Below are positions 27,310 to 35,722 of a DNA stretch of 64,000 nucleotides, one piece after another. The DNA lies in the NCBI GenBank assembly GCA_017745295.1, contig JAGHZR010000025.1, forward strand, positions 6,313 to 70,312, read 5' to 3'. This DNA is from Novosphingobium sp. (GTDB lineage Bacteria; Pseudomonadota; Alphaproteobacteria; Sphingomonadales; Sphingomonadaceae). The first letter of the stretch is position 1. Every line of letters begins with the position of its first letter. The notes beneath the pieces are model-generated. The model did not search any database. It was not told where the DNA came from and was given only the letters and a program-made list of their open reading frames with translations. Made by a program: the position numbers and the translations under genes.

Positions 27310-28179
27310 ATGCCTATGCAGTTTTATCTCGCGACGTCGTTCATCTTCCCGCGTTCGCTGCGACTGAGGCTGTTTGCCCTCTGCTTCGTTGCCACGCATC
27401 TTCCCCTGCTGGGCTACTGCGCCTGGGGCCTATCTACCGGACGCATAGCCCTGTTCGAATTCGTCCTGCTGACGCTGGCGACCGTGATCGGCACCGGGCT
27501 GGCACTCTACGGCATCGGCGCCCTGCTCAACCCGATCCATGCTCTGGCCGATGCACTCAACCGCAGCGAGGAAGACGGCACCGCGCTTCCCGAAGTGGGA
27601 GACGTGATCCAGACGCTCTATGCCGGCGTCCACCGCGCCGCCACCGCCACCCGCGCGCAGATGGAAGACCTCAGTATCGCCGCGCTGGAGGATCCGCTGA
27701 CCGGCGTCGCCAACCGCCGCGGCTTCCTGGAACAATTGAACGCCCTCCCCGCCGACCAGCGCCGCGGCTGCGTCGCCATCGTCGACATCGACTTCTTCAA
27801 GCAGGTCAACGACAAGCTCGGTCACGACGAAGGCGACCGAGTGCTTTGCGCTTTCGCCGACCGCCTCTCCTCGCAAATCCGCCGCGCCGACATGGTCGCC
27901 CGCTGGGGTGGCGAAGAATTTGCGATCCTGTTCCACGAATGCATCGAGGACGAGGCCGACTGGACGCTCGCCCGGATCGCCGCGCGCATGCGGGAGGAAC
28001 CGATCGGCACGGTCGACGGGCGTCCGATCACTTTCTCCGCCGGACTTTGCTGCTGGAGCGGCGAGGATATCGAAGCGGCCCTGCACTTCGCGGACGAGGC
28101 ACTCTACGAGGCCAAGCGCTCCGGTCGCGACCGTATCTGCCGCGCGCTTCCCGCCGACAATCCGCAGGCGGCTCGATAG
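27310..28179 (+). CDS. Membrane-bound diguanylate cyclase (GGDEF)
   Basis: 289 residues. Two transmembrane helices (about 20-40 and 48-72) are followed by a HAMP-like linker LLNPIHALADALNRSEEDG and a GGDEF domain from about residue 130 (LEDPLTGVANRRGFLEQL, VDIDFFKQVNDKLGHDEGDRVL). The active site is GGEEF. An RRAD inhibitory site lies exactly five residues before it, so product feedback by c-di-GMP is expected. It makes c-di-GMP from two GTP. There is almost no periplasmic sensor loop, so any signal would be sensed in or at the membrane. Confidence 0.92.
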   Translation: MPMQFYLATSFIFPRSLRLRLFALCFVATHLPLLGYCAWGLSTGRIALFEFVLLTLATVIGTGLALYGIGALLNPIHALADALNRSEEDGTALPEVGDVIQTLYAGVHRAATATRAQMEDLSIAALEDPLTGVANRRGFLEQLNALPADQRRGCVAIVDIDFFKQVNDKLGHDEGDRVLCAFADRLSSQIRRADMVARWGGEEFAILFHECIEDEADWTLARIAARMREEPIGTVDGRPITFSAGLCCWSGEDIEAALHFADEALYEAKRSGRDRICRALPADNPQAAR

Positions 28180-28200
28180 CCCTTGCCCCTCCAGGAATGA

Positions 28201-28228
28201 AAAGGGCGGCCCTGGAGCCGCCCTTTCC
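28201..28228. terminator. Terminator between the GGDEF gene and the convergent oxidoreductase gene
   Basis: AAAGGGCGGC (28201-28210) pairs with GCCGCCCTTT (28217-28226). The A-run on one side and T-run on the other let it serve both converging genes. Confidence 0.85.
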
Positions 28229-28251
28229 GTTTGTCTGCAAGACCGAAACGA

Positions 28252-29658
28252 TCAATCGCCGGTCAGGATGCGGTCGACCAGTTCCTTCACCGTCGGGGTG
28301 AAGCCGTTCGAGTAGAACGGATCCTGCTTGAACTTGTAGGCGGCATGGCCCGCGAACATCAGGTTCTCGTCGATCGGACCGCCATGGGCGATGTCCTGGA
28401 GCGTCTTCTGGATGCAGAAACTGCGCGGATCGGCGAGGCGACCGGTGGTGTAGTCGTCGTGGTCCTTCCACGAGGAGAAGCCGCAGTGCGACAGGCAGCC
28501 CATGCAGTCGGCCTGGTCCTTGCGGATCTCGTCACGCTCGGCCGGATTGACGAAGATGATCGTGTCGTCCGGCGTGCGCAGGCCGTCGGTGAAGCCCTGC
28601 GCCGACCATGCACGCGCACGGTCGAGGTCCTTGGGGGCGACCCAGAAGTTCTTGCCCTTCACGCCGACATCGAGGCGCACGGTGTGCTCGCCCGCTTCGA
28701 CCTTCGAGTAGGGAATCTGTCGCTCCGAACGCGCTTCGAGATTGCGCAGGAACGGATTGCGCACGGCCGAGGAATAGAACCCGGTCGGCGAGAAGCGGTG
28801 AAGCAGCACGTCGCCCGGTTCGAGCGTGCGCAGATGGTCCTTCCACGCCTGCGGAATCGGGCTTTCGTGCGTGAGCAGCGGACGGGTGCCGTACTGGAAC
28901 GCGATCGAGCCCAGTTCCGGGTTGTCGATCCAGTTCTCCCAGTCGCGCAGGAACCATACGCCGCCGGCCATGACGATCGGAACGCTATCGGCAATACCCT
29001 CTGCGCGCATGGTGTCGCGCAGCGCCTTGACGCGGGGATAGGGATCTTCCGGCTTGAGCGGATCTTCGGCGTTCGACAGGCCGTTATGCCCGCCCGCCAG
29101 CCACGGATCCTCGTAGACCACCGCGCCCAGCAGGTCGGGAACCTTGTGATAGGCACGCTTCCACAGCGCGCGGAAAGCGCGGCCGGAGCTGACGATCGGC
29201 AGGTAGTTTACATTGAAGCGCGCCGCGATCTCGGACAGCTTGTAGGGCATGCCCGCACCGCAGGTCACGCCCGTGACCATGCCGCGGGTCTGGTCCAGAA
29301 CACCTTCGAGGATGGTCTGGGCGCCGCCCATTTCCCACAGGACGTTGATGTTGATCGCGCCCTTGCCGTTCGAAATCTCGTAGGCACGGCGGACCTGCTC
29401 GACCGCGCCGTCGATGGCATAGTCGATCAGTTCCTGATGCCGCTCCTTGCGGGTCAGGGCATTGTAGACTTGCGGGACGATCTTGCCTTCGGCGTCATAG
29501 CTGTCGGCATTGACGGCGCTGACCGTACCGATGCCGCCGGCCGCCGCCCAGGCGCCCGAGCTCATGTGATTGGTCGCGGCAACGCCCTTGCCGCCTTCGA
29601 CGAGCGGCCAGACTTCGCGTCCACCATAGACAATCGGCTTGAGACCCTTGAAACCCAT
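28252..29658 (-). CDS. NAD(P)H-dependent flavin oxidoreductase / nitronate monooxygenase family
   Basis: 468 residues from ATG 29658 (MGFKGLKPIVYGGREVWPL). TIM-barrel FMN family shown by GGIGTVSAVNADSYD, GVTCGAGMPYKL, YLPIVSSGRAFRALWKRA, VVYEDPWLAGGHNGLSN and PIVMAGGVWFLRDW. It is about 120 residues longer than typical nitronate monooxygenases. The extra C-terminal part contains DQADCMGCLSHCGFSSW, whose clustered cysteines might bind a metal or act in redox. The substrate is uncertain, and assignment to true nitronate oxidation is not safe. Confidence 0.75.
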   Translation of the reverse strand: MGFKGLKPIVYGGREVWPLVEGGKGVAATNHMSSGAWAAAGGIGTVSAVNADSYDAEGKIVPQVYNALTRKERHQELIDYAIDGAVEQVRRAYEISNGKGAININVLWEMGGAQTILEGVLDQTRGMVTGVTCGAGMPYKLSEIAARFNVNYLPIVSSGRAFRALWKRAYHKVPDLLGAVVYEDPWLAGGHNGLSNAEDPLKPEDPYPRVKALRDTMRAEGIADSVPIVMAGGVWFLRDWENWIDNPELGSIAFQYGTRPLLTHESPIPQAWKDHLRTLEPGDVLLHRFSPTGFYSSAVRNPFLRNLEARSERQIPYSKVEAGEHTVRLDVGVKGKNFWVAPKDLDRARAWSAQGFTDGLRTPDDTIIFVNPAERDEIRKDQADCMGCLSHCGFSSWKDHDDYTTGRLADPRSFCIQKTLQDIAHGGPIDENLMFAGHAAYKFKQDPFYSNGFTPTVKELVDRILTGD

Positions 29659-29733
29659 CTTCTCTTTCGTCTTTCCCCCGGCGCGTGGCACGCCGGTTCA
29701 GCGGCCCTGTATACGCCCTGTGCTACTGACGCA

Positions 29734-30498
29734 CTACTTTTGCGTCATGGTGTTGCCGGATATCCGGCAAGGTACGATGTTTTCCGGTTCCGGCCTTGGA
29801 CCAGCAACCTCGAACTGTGCGTAGTAGCCCTGGAGCTCCGGCTTACGGACAAATTCCGTCAGGCGAAACCCCATGGACGCAAATTCGCAGAAAAGCAGTT
29901 GCGGCGGAATGCCGTGGCTGTCGCTGGCCCGATCGACGTCGACCACGACCACCCGTCCGCCCTGGCGGAGCGACGGGCGCAAGTGCCACAGGAAAGCGTA
30001 AGGCTCGGCGACCTCGTGGTACATATGGACCAGGAAGACACGATCGAAACTGTTTTCCGGCAGCTTGGGGTCGTCCGGCGTGCCGAGCTTGATGGAGACG
30101 TTCTCCAGTTCCTCGCGTATGACGCGGTTGCCCAGCCGCTCGTTCGCCTCGCGGTCGATATCCTCGGCCAGCACGCGACCCTTGGTGCCCACGCGCTGGG
30201 CCAGGCGCACCGTGTAGTAGCCTTCGCCCGCGCCGAGATCGGCCACGCTCATGCCCGGCTCGATCCGGGCCAGGTCCATCACGACTTGCGCTTCGTTCAG
30301 GCTGTCGCGCTGGACTTCGGTGCCGACGGCACCGTCGGGGGTCCGGGAAACCGGACGATCCGCCACCGGAAAGGCCCGCACGCTCTCGGGACGCGATTCG
30401 TCCGCCCGCTCGCGGTGGCAGCCCCCGATGGTCAGCCCGAAAGCGAGCGTCGAAGCCATCAGCGCGGCGCGACAGGAAAGGCGGAAGGACAAGCCCAT
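29734..30498 (-). CDS. SAM-dependent methyltransferase with lipoprotein signal
   Basis: 254 residues. Residues 1-27 look like a lipoprotein signal (MGLSFRLSCRAALMASTLAFG, then LTIGGC, Cys27). The rest is a class I methyltransferase: SVADLGAGEGYYTVRLAQRVG (SAM motif I), VLAEDIDREANERL, FDRVFLVHMYHEVAEPYAFL, LRQGGRVVVVDVDR. The substrate is unknown. A SAM enzyme directed to the envelope is odd because SAM is cytoplasmic. The signal could be a non-cleaved anchor, or the true start could be Met14 or later. Confidence 0.75.
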   Translation of the reverse strand: MGLSFRLSCRAALMASTLAFGLTIGGCHRERADESRPESVRAFPVADRPVSRTPDGAVGTEVQRDSLNEAQVVMDLARIEPGMSVADLGAGEGYYTVRLAQRVGTKGRVLAEDIDREANERLGNRVIREELENVSIKLGTPDDPKLPENSFDRVFLVHMYHEVAEPYAFLWHLRPSLRQGGRVVVVDVDRASDSHGIPPQLLFCEFASMGFRLTEFVRKPELQGYYAQFEVAGPRPEPENIVPCRISGNTMTQK

Positions 30499-30562
30499 GC
30501 GGCCCTTTAGCGGTTCGGCCCGCTCTTGGCAAAGTCATGCCGAAGTCGGGCCGTTCCCACTA

Positions 30563-31690
30563 TCAGTCGACGTCTTCCACTTCGACCTTCTCGCCGGTCA
30601 CGCGCTGCGAAAGCGCGGCGGCCATGAAGGGGTCGAGTGCGCCGTCGAGCACGTCACCGGGTGCAGTGGAAACCACGCCGGTGCGCAGGTCCTTCACCTG
30701 CTGATAGGGCTGGAGAACGTAGGAACGGATCTGATGGCCCCAGCCGATATCGCTCTTCGAGGCATGTTCCGCGCTCGCCGCTTCCTCGCGCTTGCGCATC
30801 TCTTCCTCGAACAGGCGTGCCTTCAGCATGCCCATCGCGATTTCGCGGTTCTTGTGCTGCGAACGGTCGATCTGGCTCGCCACGACGATACCCGAAGGCG
30901 CGTGGGTGATACGCACCGCCGAGTCGGTGGTGTTGACGTGCTGGCCGCCCGCACCCGAAGCGCGATAGGTATCGATCTTCAGGTCCGAAGGGTTGATGTC
31001 GATCTCGAAGCTGTCGTCGATCACCGGGTAGACCCAGACCGACGAGAAGCTGGTGTGGCGACGCGCCGAGCTGTCATAGGGGCTGATGCGGACCAGGCGG
31101 TGGACGCCGCTCTCGGTCTTGGCATAGCCATAGGCGTTCTCGCCCTTGATCAGCAGGGTGCAGCTCTTGATGCCCGCGGCTTCACCGGCGTGGTAATCCA
31201 CCAGTTCGACCTTGTAGCCGTGACGCTCGGCCCAGCGCGTATACATGCGCTGGAGCATCTCGGCCCAATCCTGGCTCTCGGTGCCGCCGGCACCGGCGTG
31301 GACTTCAAGGTAGGTGTCGTTGGAATCGGCTTCGCCCGAAAGCAGCGCGGTCACCTTGTCGTGGTCGGCCCGCTCGGCCAGCGCGGCCAGCGCCGCGATA
31401 CCTTCGTTGATGGTATCCTCGTCGCCTTCCATCTCGCCCAGTTCGACGAACTCGACGGCGTCCTGCATCTCGCGGCTGATCTCGTTCACCGCGCCGATCG
31501 AGGCTTCGAGGCGGCGACGTTCCTTCATCACCGCTTCGGCTTCCTTGGGCTTGTCCCAAAGCGTGGGATCTTCGACGCGCGCGTTCAACTCGTCGAACCG
31601 GCGCAGGGCGCGGTCCCAGTCGAGGAACTTGCGGACCAGCGCGAGGGCCTTCTCGATACGCGCAATGTGGGCCTGCCCTTCGGCACGCAT
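30563..31690 (-). CDS. prfB: Peptide chain release factor 2
   Basis: 375 residues from ATG 31690 (MRAEGQAHIARIEKAL). Recognises UGA/UAA stop codons. Contains the GGQ loop YRASGAGGQHVNTTDSAVRITH. At the codon-recognition loop it has SPYDSSARRHTSFSS, with SPY where E. coli RF2 has SPF. There is no internal stop, so the programmed frameshift known from E. coli prfB is absent. Full length and single copy here. Confidence 0.95.
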   Translation of the reverse strand: MRAEGQAHIARIEKALALVRKFLDWDRALRRFDELNARVEDPTLWDKPKEAEAVMKERRRLEASIGAVNEISREMQDAVEFVELGEMEGDEDTINEGIAALAALAERADHDKVTALLSGEADSNDTYLEVHAGAGGTESQDWAEMLQRMYTRWAERHGYKVELVDYHAGEAAGIKSCTLLIKGENAYGYAKTESGVHRLVRISPYDSSARRHTSFSSVWVYPVIDDSFEIDINPSDLKIDTYRASGAGGQHVNTTDSAVRITHAPSGIVVASQIDRSQHKNREIAMGMLKARLFEEEMRKREEAASAEHASKSDIGWGHQIRSYVLQPYQQVKDLRTGVVSTAPGDVLDGALDPFMAAALSQRVTGEKVEVEDVD

Positions 31691-31850
31691 GACTTGAAAC
31701 TCCCAAGAAGCGACAGCGCGCGCATAGCGCAGCGACAGCATAAGTAAAGCACGCGCGGAACACCGCGCGGGGAAAGGGCGCTCTTACGCGCCAATGGGGG
31801 ACTTGTTCAAGGCAGGAAGTGAATGCGCCCGCTCTGTCCTGCCATCAGCC

Positions 31851-32393
31851 TCAGTGCTTGAGCTTCTTCACCGCTTCCAGCGTCAGCTTGACATGATCGC
31901 GGTAATCGAGATCGGAATGGACCATCGTGATCCGCCCGTCCTGCGCGATCACATAGCTGGTGCGATCGGCCATGCCCGCCGGAGCGCCTTCGCGCTTCAG
32001 GGCGACGTCATAGGCCTTGATGACCGCAGGCGTCGCCACGGCAACGGCGAACTTGTCGCGGCAGGCTTCGGTCGAAAACTTCTGGAGCGTGGGCAGGTCG
32101 TCGTTCGACATGCCCACCACAGTCGCGCCGAACCGGGCGAAATCACCGGTCGCATCGGCGAAGGCGTGGGCTTCCAGCGTGCACCCCTGGGTGAAGGCCT
32201 TGGGGTAGAAATAGAGCACGACCGGCCCCTTCTTCAACGCCGCCTTGAGATCGAAGGACATCACCTTGCCGCCCTTGGCGCCCTGCGTCGAAAAGGCGGG
32301 AGCCTTGGCGCCGACCGGCAAGGCCGCCTGAGCGGCACCGGCGGAAACAGCGAGGGCGAGTGCCGCAACGGCGACAGGCAGGATCTTGCGCAT
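31851..32393 (-). CDS. Exported peroxiredoxin (BCP/PrxQ-like)
   Basis: 180 residues from ATG 32393. Signal peptide MRKILPVAVAALALAVSAGAAQA, then a thioredoxin-fold peroxiredoxin: PVVLYFYPKAFTQGCTLEAHAF with peroxidatic Cys71 in the TxxC motif, GMSNDDLPTLQKFSTEAC with Cys111 as possible resolving cysteine, and RTSYVIAQDGRITMVHSD. It reduces peroxides, here in the periplasm, which is less usual than the cytoplasmic BCP. It lies between the lipoyl-domain gene and prfB, with its own spacing of 71 and 160 bases. Confidence 0.88.
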   Translation of the reverse strand: MRKILPVAVAALALAVSAGAAQAALPVGAKAPAFSTQGAKGGKVMSFDLKAALKKGPVVLYFYPKAFTQGCTLEAHAFADATGDFARFGATVVGMSNDDLPTLQKFSTEACRDKFAVAVATPAVIKAYDVALKREGAPAGMADRTSYVIAQDGRITMVHSDLDYRDHVKLTLEAVKKLKH

Positions 32394-32464
32394 GGGCGGC
32401 AATCTGAACCTCGGGAAAGGGACTGTCCAGCCCCCTTCCCGCCCCGATTTCCGGGCCTCACCTC

Positions 32465-32695
32465 TCAGTCGATGTAGCCCAGCACCGTGCCCACTTCGTA
32501 AGTCTCGCCGACGGCAGCGACGATCCGCAAGGTGCCGGAAGCAGGCGCTTCGACCTCGTTGGTGGACTTGTCGGCTTCGAGCGAGAATAGCGGTTCGCCT
32601 TCAGCGACGGCCTCGCCGTCCGCGATCAGCCATTCGGCCACCTGGCCCTCTTGCATCGAGAAGCCGATCTTGGGGAGCAGGATTTCAACGGCCAT
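32465..32695 (-). CDS. Stand-alone lipoyl-domain protein
   Basis: 76 residues consisting only of a biotinyl/lipoyl fold: EILLPKIGFSMQEGQVAEWL, FSLEADKSTNEVEAPASG with the modifiable Lys43 at the hairpin tip, and ETYEVGTVLGYID. The ADKSTNEVEAP context resembles E2 lipoyl domains rather than biotin carriers (EAMKM). There is no peripheral-subunit-binding or acyltransferase domain, and no E1 or E3 gene nearby. GGAGG lies 15 bases upstream of the ATG. It follows luxC-like by 129 bases on the same strand and is probably in that operon. Confidence 0.85.
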   Translation of the reverse strand: MAVEILLPKIGFSMQEGQVAEWLIADGEAVAEGEPLFSLEADKSTNEVEAPASGTLRIVAAVGETYEVGTVLGYID

Positions 32696-32824
32696 GGTGC
32701 TTTCAGTCCTCCAGAATGTCGGCCTGACGAGGCCCCCTCGCCGCCGTGATCGCCATTCTGACTAACGCAAGACGCGGGGCAGGCAAGCAGCGCGCCCCGC
32801 TATCCGCGCAGGCGATATGACGGG

Positions 32825-34243
32825 TCAGGCGGCCTTTCCGTCTTCATGGGCCATCCAGTGGACGAAGCGATGGAGCGGATACATTGCATCGTGCGGGTTG
32901 CCGATCGTCGCAGGCCCTGCCTCACCGAGATGCACCACGCGCTGGGCGCCGCCCGCGGCCAGCCGGTCGCGGTACTCGGGCATCCGGTCGAACGGGTAGA
33001 ACCCGACCGTCTGGGTGGCGACATTGATCCACTTCACGGCTTCGTCGAGGCTGTCCACGCGCACGACATTGGCGGTCTTGTTGATCGGATGGAAGTCGAC
33101 CGGTTCCTCGGAGCGGATGACCAGCCCCTTGCCGTCTGTCCGGCCCCAGACGCCGTAGTCGTCGTCCATAAGCATCATCGTATCCACCGCCTCGCGCATG
33201 TCGCGATCGAGCGGCCGGAAATCCCCGCTTTCGGCAGCGCGGCGGGCGATGTGGTAGTGGAGGCGTTCACAGAAGCGGTCCACCTCCTCCTTGCTGCCTT
33301 CCACGAACTGGAAGCGGCTGGCGACGCAGGCTTCCTGGTTCAACGTCATGACGTCAATGGAACAGAGGTCCGCCACGCGATCGACGGTCGCCTCGTCCAC
33401 CAGCGCCTCGCGCCCCACGAACGAGATCGAGGTCTTGGGATCGAAGGAAACAAGCTGAAGACCCGGCCCCAGATACTTGATGACATTGTTGATCGCATCG
33501 CCACCGCCCCAGGCGACAATCTTGTCGAAATACTGCGGACGATAGAGCACGCGCTCGGTGGCGTCGTCGCCGCCACGCCAGTAGACCGCCGACATCGAAC
33601 GCACGATCGGATGGTTCGCATCGATATCCGCCATGGTCCGCAGGATGGCGACCGTGGTGAAGGGATCGGCACTGCTCATCTTGAACAGGTTGATGCCCTT
33701 GACCATCGAACCCTGCGCTACCGATTTCACCGCCACGCCCGGCGAATTGCCCGGTAGCACGTGGATAAGACGCGGCGCGAAAGCGCGGACGAAGCTCTTG
33801 CGGCCGGTGAAGTCCTGCTTCGGCACCCATTCGTCGAGCGCGCGGGGATCGGGGAAATTCTGCTCCACTTCCGCCATCAGCACGCGCTTGTCGAGATAGG
33901 CGGCGGCATGGCGCGCGGTATTCTCGACGACGGCGCGCGGCAGGATATGCGTGCGGCACATCCGCTCTATGCATTCCTGCATATGGTCGTTGTCGGAGGC
34001 GACGAGACGCTGGCCGGTTTCGACCAGAAAGTCGATGATCTCCACCAGCGGCACATTGAGCAGCGGCGGCACTTCGGTGCGCGGGGGCACCGCGCGGTCG
34101 AAGGGTATCCTGGGCGTCGCGAAAGTCACGCCGAGATCGCGCGATTTCTGGATCACATCTGTGCCGTGCAGCACCTCGCCGCGCAGGAAGAATGGAGCCG
34201 ATACAAGTTCTTCTGTTTCAGATATTTGCATTGCAGAGTTCAT
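32825..34243 (-). CDS. LuxC-like acyl-CoA (acyl-thioester) reductase
   Basis: 472 residues. Family PF05893-like: HVLPGNSPGVAVKSVAQGSMVKGINLFKMSSADPF (nucleotide-binding), IVAWGGGDAINNVIKYLGPG, and MTLNQEACVASR, where Cys306 is at the position of the acyl-accepting cysteine of LuxC. Such enzymes reduce acyl thioesters to aldehydes with NADPH. The start overlaps the stop of the LuxE-like gene by 4 bases (ATGA), so the pair is coupled. No luciferase genes are present, so the aldehyde serves some other purpose; the acyl chain is unknown. Confidence 0.82.
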   Translation of the reverse strand: MNSAMQISETEELVSAPFFLRGEVLHGTDVIQKSRDLGVTFATPRIPFDRAVPPRTEVPPLLNVPLVEIIDFLVETGQRLVASDNDHMQECIERMCRTHILPRAVVENTARHAAAYLDKRVLMAEVEQNFPDPRALDEWVPKQDFTGRKSFVRAFAPRLIHVLPGNSPGVAVKSVAQGSMVKGINLFKMSSADPFTTVAILRTMADIDANHPIVRSMSAVYWRGGDDATERVLYRPQYFDKIVAWGGGDAINNVIKYLGPGLQLVSFDPKTSISFVGREALVDEATVDRVADLCSIDVMTLNQEACVASRFQFVEGSKEEVDRFCERLHYHIARRAAESGDFRPLDRDMREAVDTMMLMDDDYGVWGRTDGKGLVIRSEEPVDFHPINKTANVVRVDSLDEAVKWINVATQTVGFYPFDRMPEYRDRLAAGGAQRVVHLGEAGPATIGNPHDAMYPLHRFVHWMAHEDGKAA

Positions 34244-35589
34244 GCTACACCTCGCACATAAGCATCGACCGTGCCGGCGCAGCCGATCTTGTCGTCACCT
34301 TCCAGATCCGCGTAGCGGACTATATTGTCGCGGATCGAAGGGCCGTGGTTTCCGCACTCGCAAGGGCCGTAATCGAGCCAAATTCGGTCGCCGGTAATCA
34401 CCCCTCCCCAGCGCCCGTCGAGCGAGAGATCGAAGAAGGCGGCGCGACCTTCCATTTCACCTGAAGTATGGTCCAGCGCGTTGTCGCCCGGCTTGTCAAG
34501 CAGCACCGGCACGATCCACGGCGGCACATGATAGCGCCCGCCTTCGCGGCACTTGGGCATGCCCGAGTTCAGTTCCTGCATCGAATAATTCTGGAAGTGG
34601 CGACCTTCCGGAATGTTGAAGGTATCGAACACATAGTCCTGATAATCATCAGGAAGCTGTGCCCGCTTCAAGCCGCCGCCGACATAGATCGAGTTGTCCG
34701 GAACGAAATCCGCACGGCTATAGCCAGCATCGCGCACGGCCTTGGCGACCTGCCACAACCCGCTCCACAGCCCAGATAGCTGGAGCTTGCGATGGCGGTT
34801 CTCGATGATGAACTGCGCCGTCGCCGGGATCGCATCGGCCACGGCCTTGCCGCGCGCGGCCGAGGTTTCCTCGAAAGCAGCGATCTCGTCGGGGCGGGCA
34901 GTGCCCTCGGCGATCTTCTTGCGAATGACCACCATCGAGGTCAGCGAACCGACGGTAATCGGCGGCACCGGATAGTGCCAGCGCGGCGCCGAAGGATCGG
35001 CAAACGCTTCATACTGCGCCTGCGCGATGGTGGCGTTCTTGGGCACCGCGGCGACCGGCGCGCAGCCGACGATCACCCGTTCCTGCGCCGGCACCACGCC
35101 CGAACCCCAGGCAAAAACGTTGACCGTATCGATCTTCGACCAGTCCATGTCCTTCTGTGAGGCGATCAGCATGGCCGACTTGCCGGTGGTGCCGCTGGAG
35201 CAGGAAATGTAGTGGCCCAGCGCCGCCAGCCGCTCGATCCAGTCATCGATAGCCTCGATGCCTTCGAGATTCAGCCCTTCGATCGGATAAGCCGAGATCG
35301 TGCCGAGCCACTTGGTCAGCTTGTCCCACCGCTTCTCCATCAGGAAGCTCTCGGGATAGGACTTGTAGGCCGTGTGCGGGAACAGCAGCGGCACAATGTC
35401 GGCAAGGGATTCGATTTTATCGATCCCGGCATCGCGAGCCCGCAGGCCCAGCAACCTGATGCGGTCCCTGCGCTCCTGAAAACGCTCATCGAGCGCGGCG
35501 ATCTGCGTGTCACGCAGGTCATTGACGCTGAACCCAAATCTCGTCCTTTTATCTATAAACGACAACATCTTGTCGGCCATATCTCCCAT
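34240..35589 (-). CDS. LuxE/PaaK-like acyl-adenylating enzyme (acyl-protein synthetase type)
   Basis: 449 residues from ATG 35589, supported by GGGAGAG 6 bases upstream. The adenylation P-loop SCSSGTTGKS is at 129-138; IYVGGGLKRAQLPDDYQDYVF, HFQNYSMQELNSGMPKCREG and the late GDRIWLDYGPCECGNHGP match the LuxE/phenylacetate-CoA-ligase superfamily. It should activate a carboxylic acid with ATP and pass it to the coupled LuxC-like reductase. First gene of the minus-strand unit, divergent from the TetR gene. The substrate is not evident. Confidence 0.8.
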   Translation of the reverse strand: MGDMADKMLSFIDKRTRFGFSVNDLRDTQIAALDERFQERRDRIRLLGLRARDAGIDKIESLADIVPLLFPHTAYKSYPESFLMEKRWDKLTKWLGTISAYPIEGLNLEGIEAIDDWIERLAALGHYISCSSGTTGKSAMLIASQKDMDWSKIDTVNVFAWGSGVVPAQERVIVGCAPVAAVPKNATIAQAQYEAFADPSAPRWHYPVPPITVGSLTSMVVIRKKIAEGTARPDEIAAFEETSAARGKAVADAIPATAQFIIENRHRKLQLSGLWSGLWQVAKAVRDAGYSRADFVPDNSIYVGGGLKRAQLPDDYQDYVFDTFNIPEGRHFQNYSMQELNSGMPKCREGGRYHVPPWIVPVLLDKPGDNALDHTSGEMEGRAAFFDLSLDGRWGGVITGDRIWLDYGPCECGNHGPSIRDNIVRYADLEGDDKIGCAGTVDAYVRGVA

Positions 35590-35650
35590 TAATTCTCTCC
35601 CATGAACCTCGCTCCGCCGAACCTGGATAGACATATCCCGACGACTCGAT

Positions 35651-35675
35651 TAATGGCACCTTATAAGTTTCATTA
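35651..35675. promoter_or_regulatory. Candidate TetR operator between luxE-like and tetR
   Basis: An imperfect 25-bp palindrome, TAATG..AC.T.A.GT..CATTA, overlaps the perfect 8-mer CTTATAAG (35660-35667). It lies midway in the 133-base divergent gap, where a TetR-family regulator would control both directions. Confidence 0.5.
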
Positions 35676-35722
35676 TTCACGATCCTCTTGGCAGCGCAAG
35701 CACGATCGGGTCGAATGGGCAC

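Noticed and set aside
28231..30510. Plus-strand open frame spanning the oxidoreductase and methyltransferase genes
   Set aside because: It crosses two well-supported minus-strand genes and their gap, with no start signal or domain.
30563..31690. Programmed +1 frameshift in prfB
   Set aside because: The frame is open from the ATG to the end with no in-frame TGA near codon 26, so no frameshift is needed.
32699..32752. 17-codon frame upstream of the lipoyl gene on the minus strand (MAITAARGPRQADILED)
   Set aside because: No ribosome-binding site and no codon pattern suggesting a leader; its stop merely overlaps the lipoyl gene's GGAGG.
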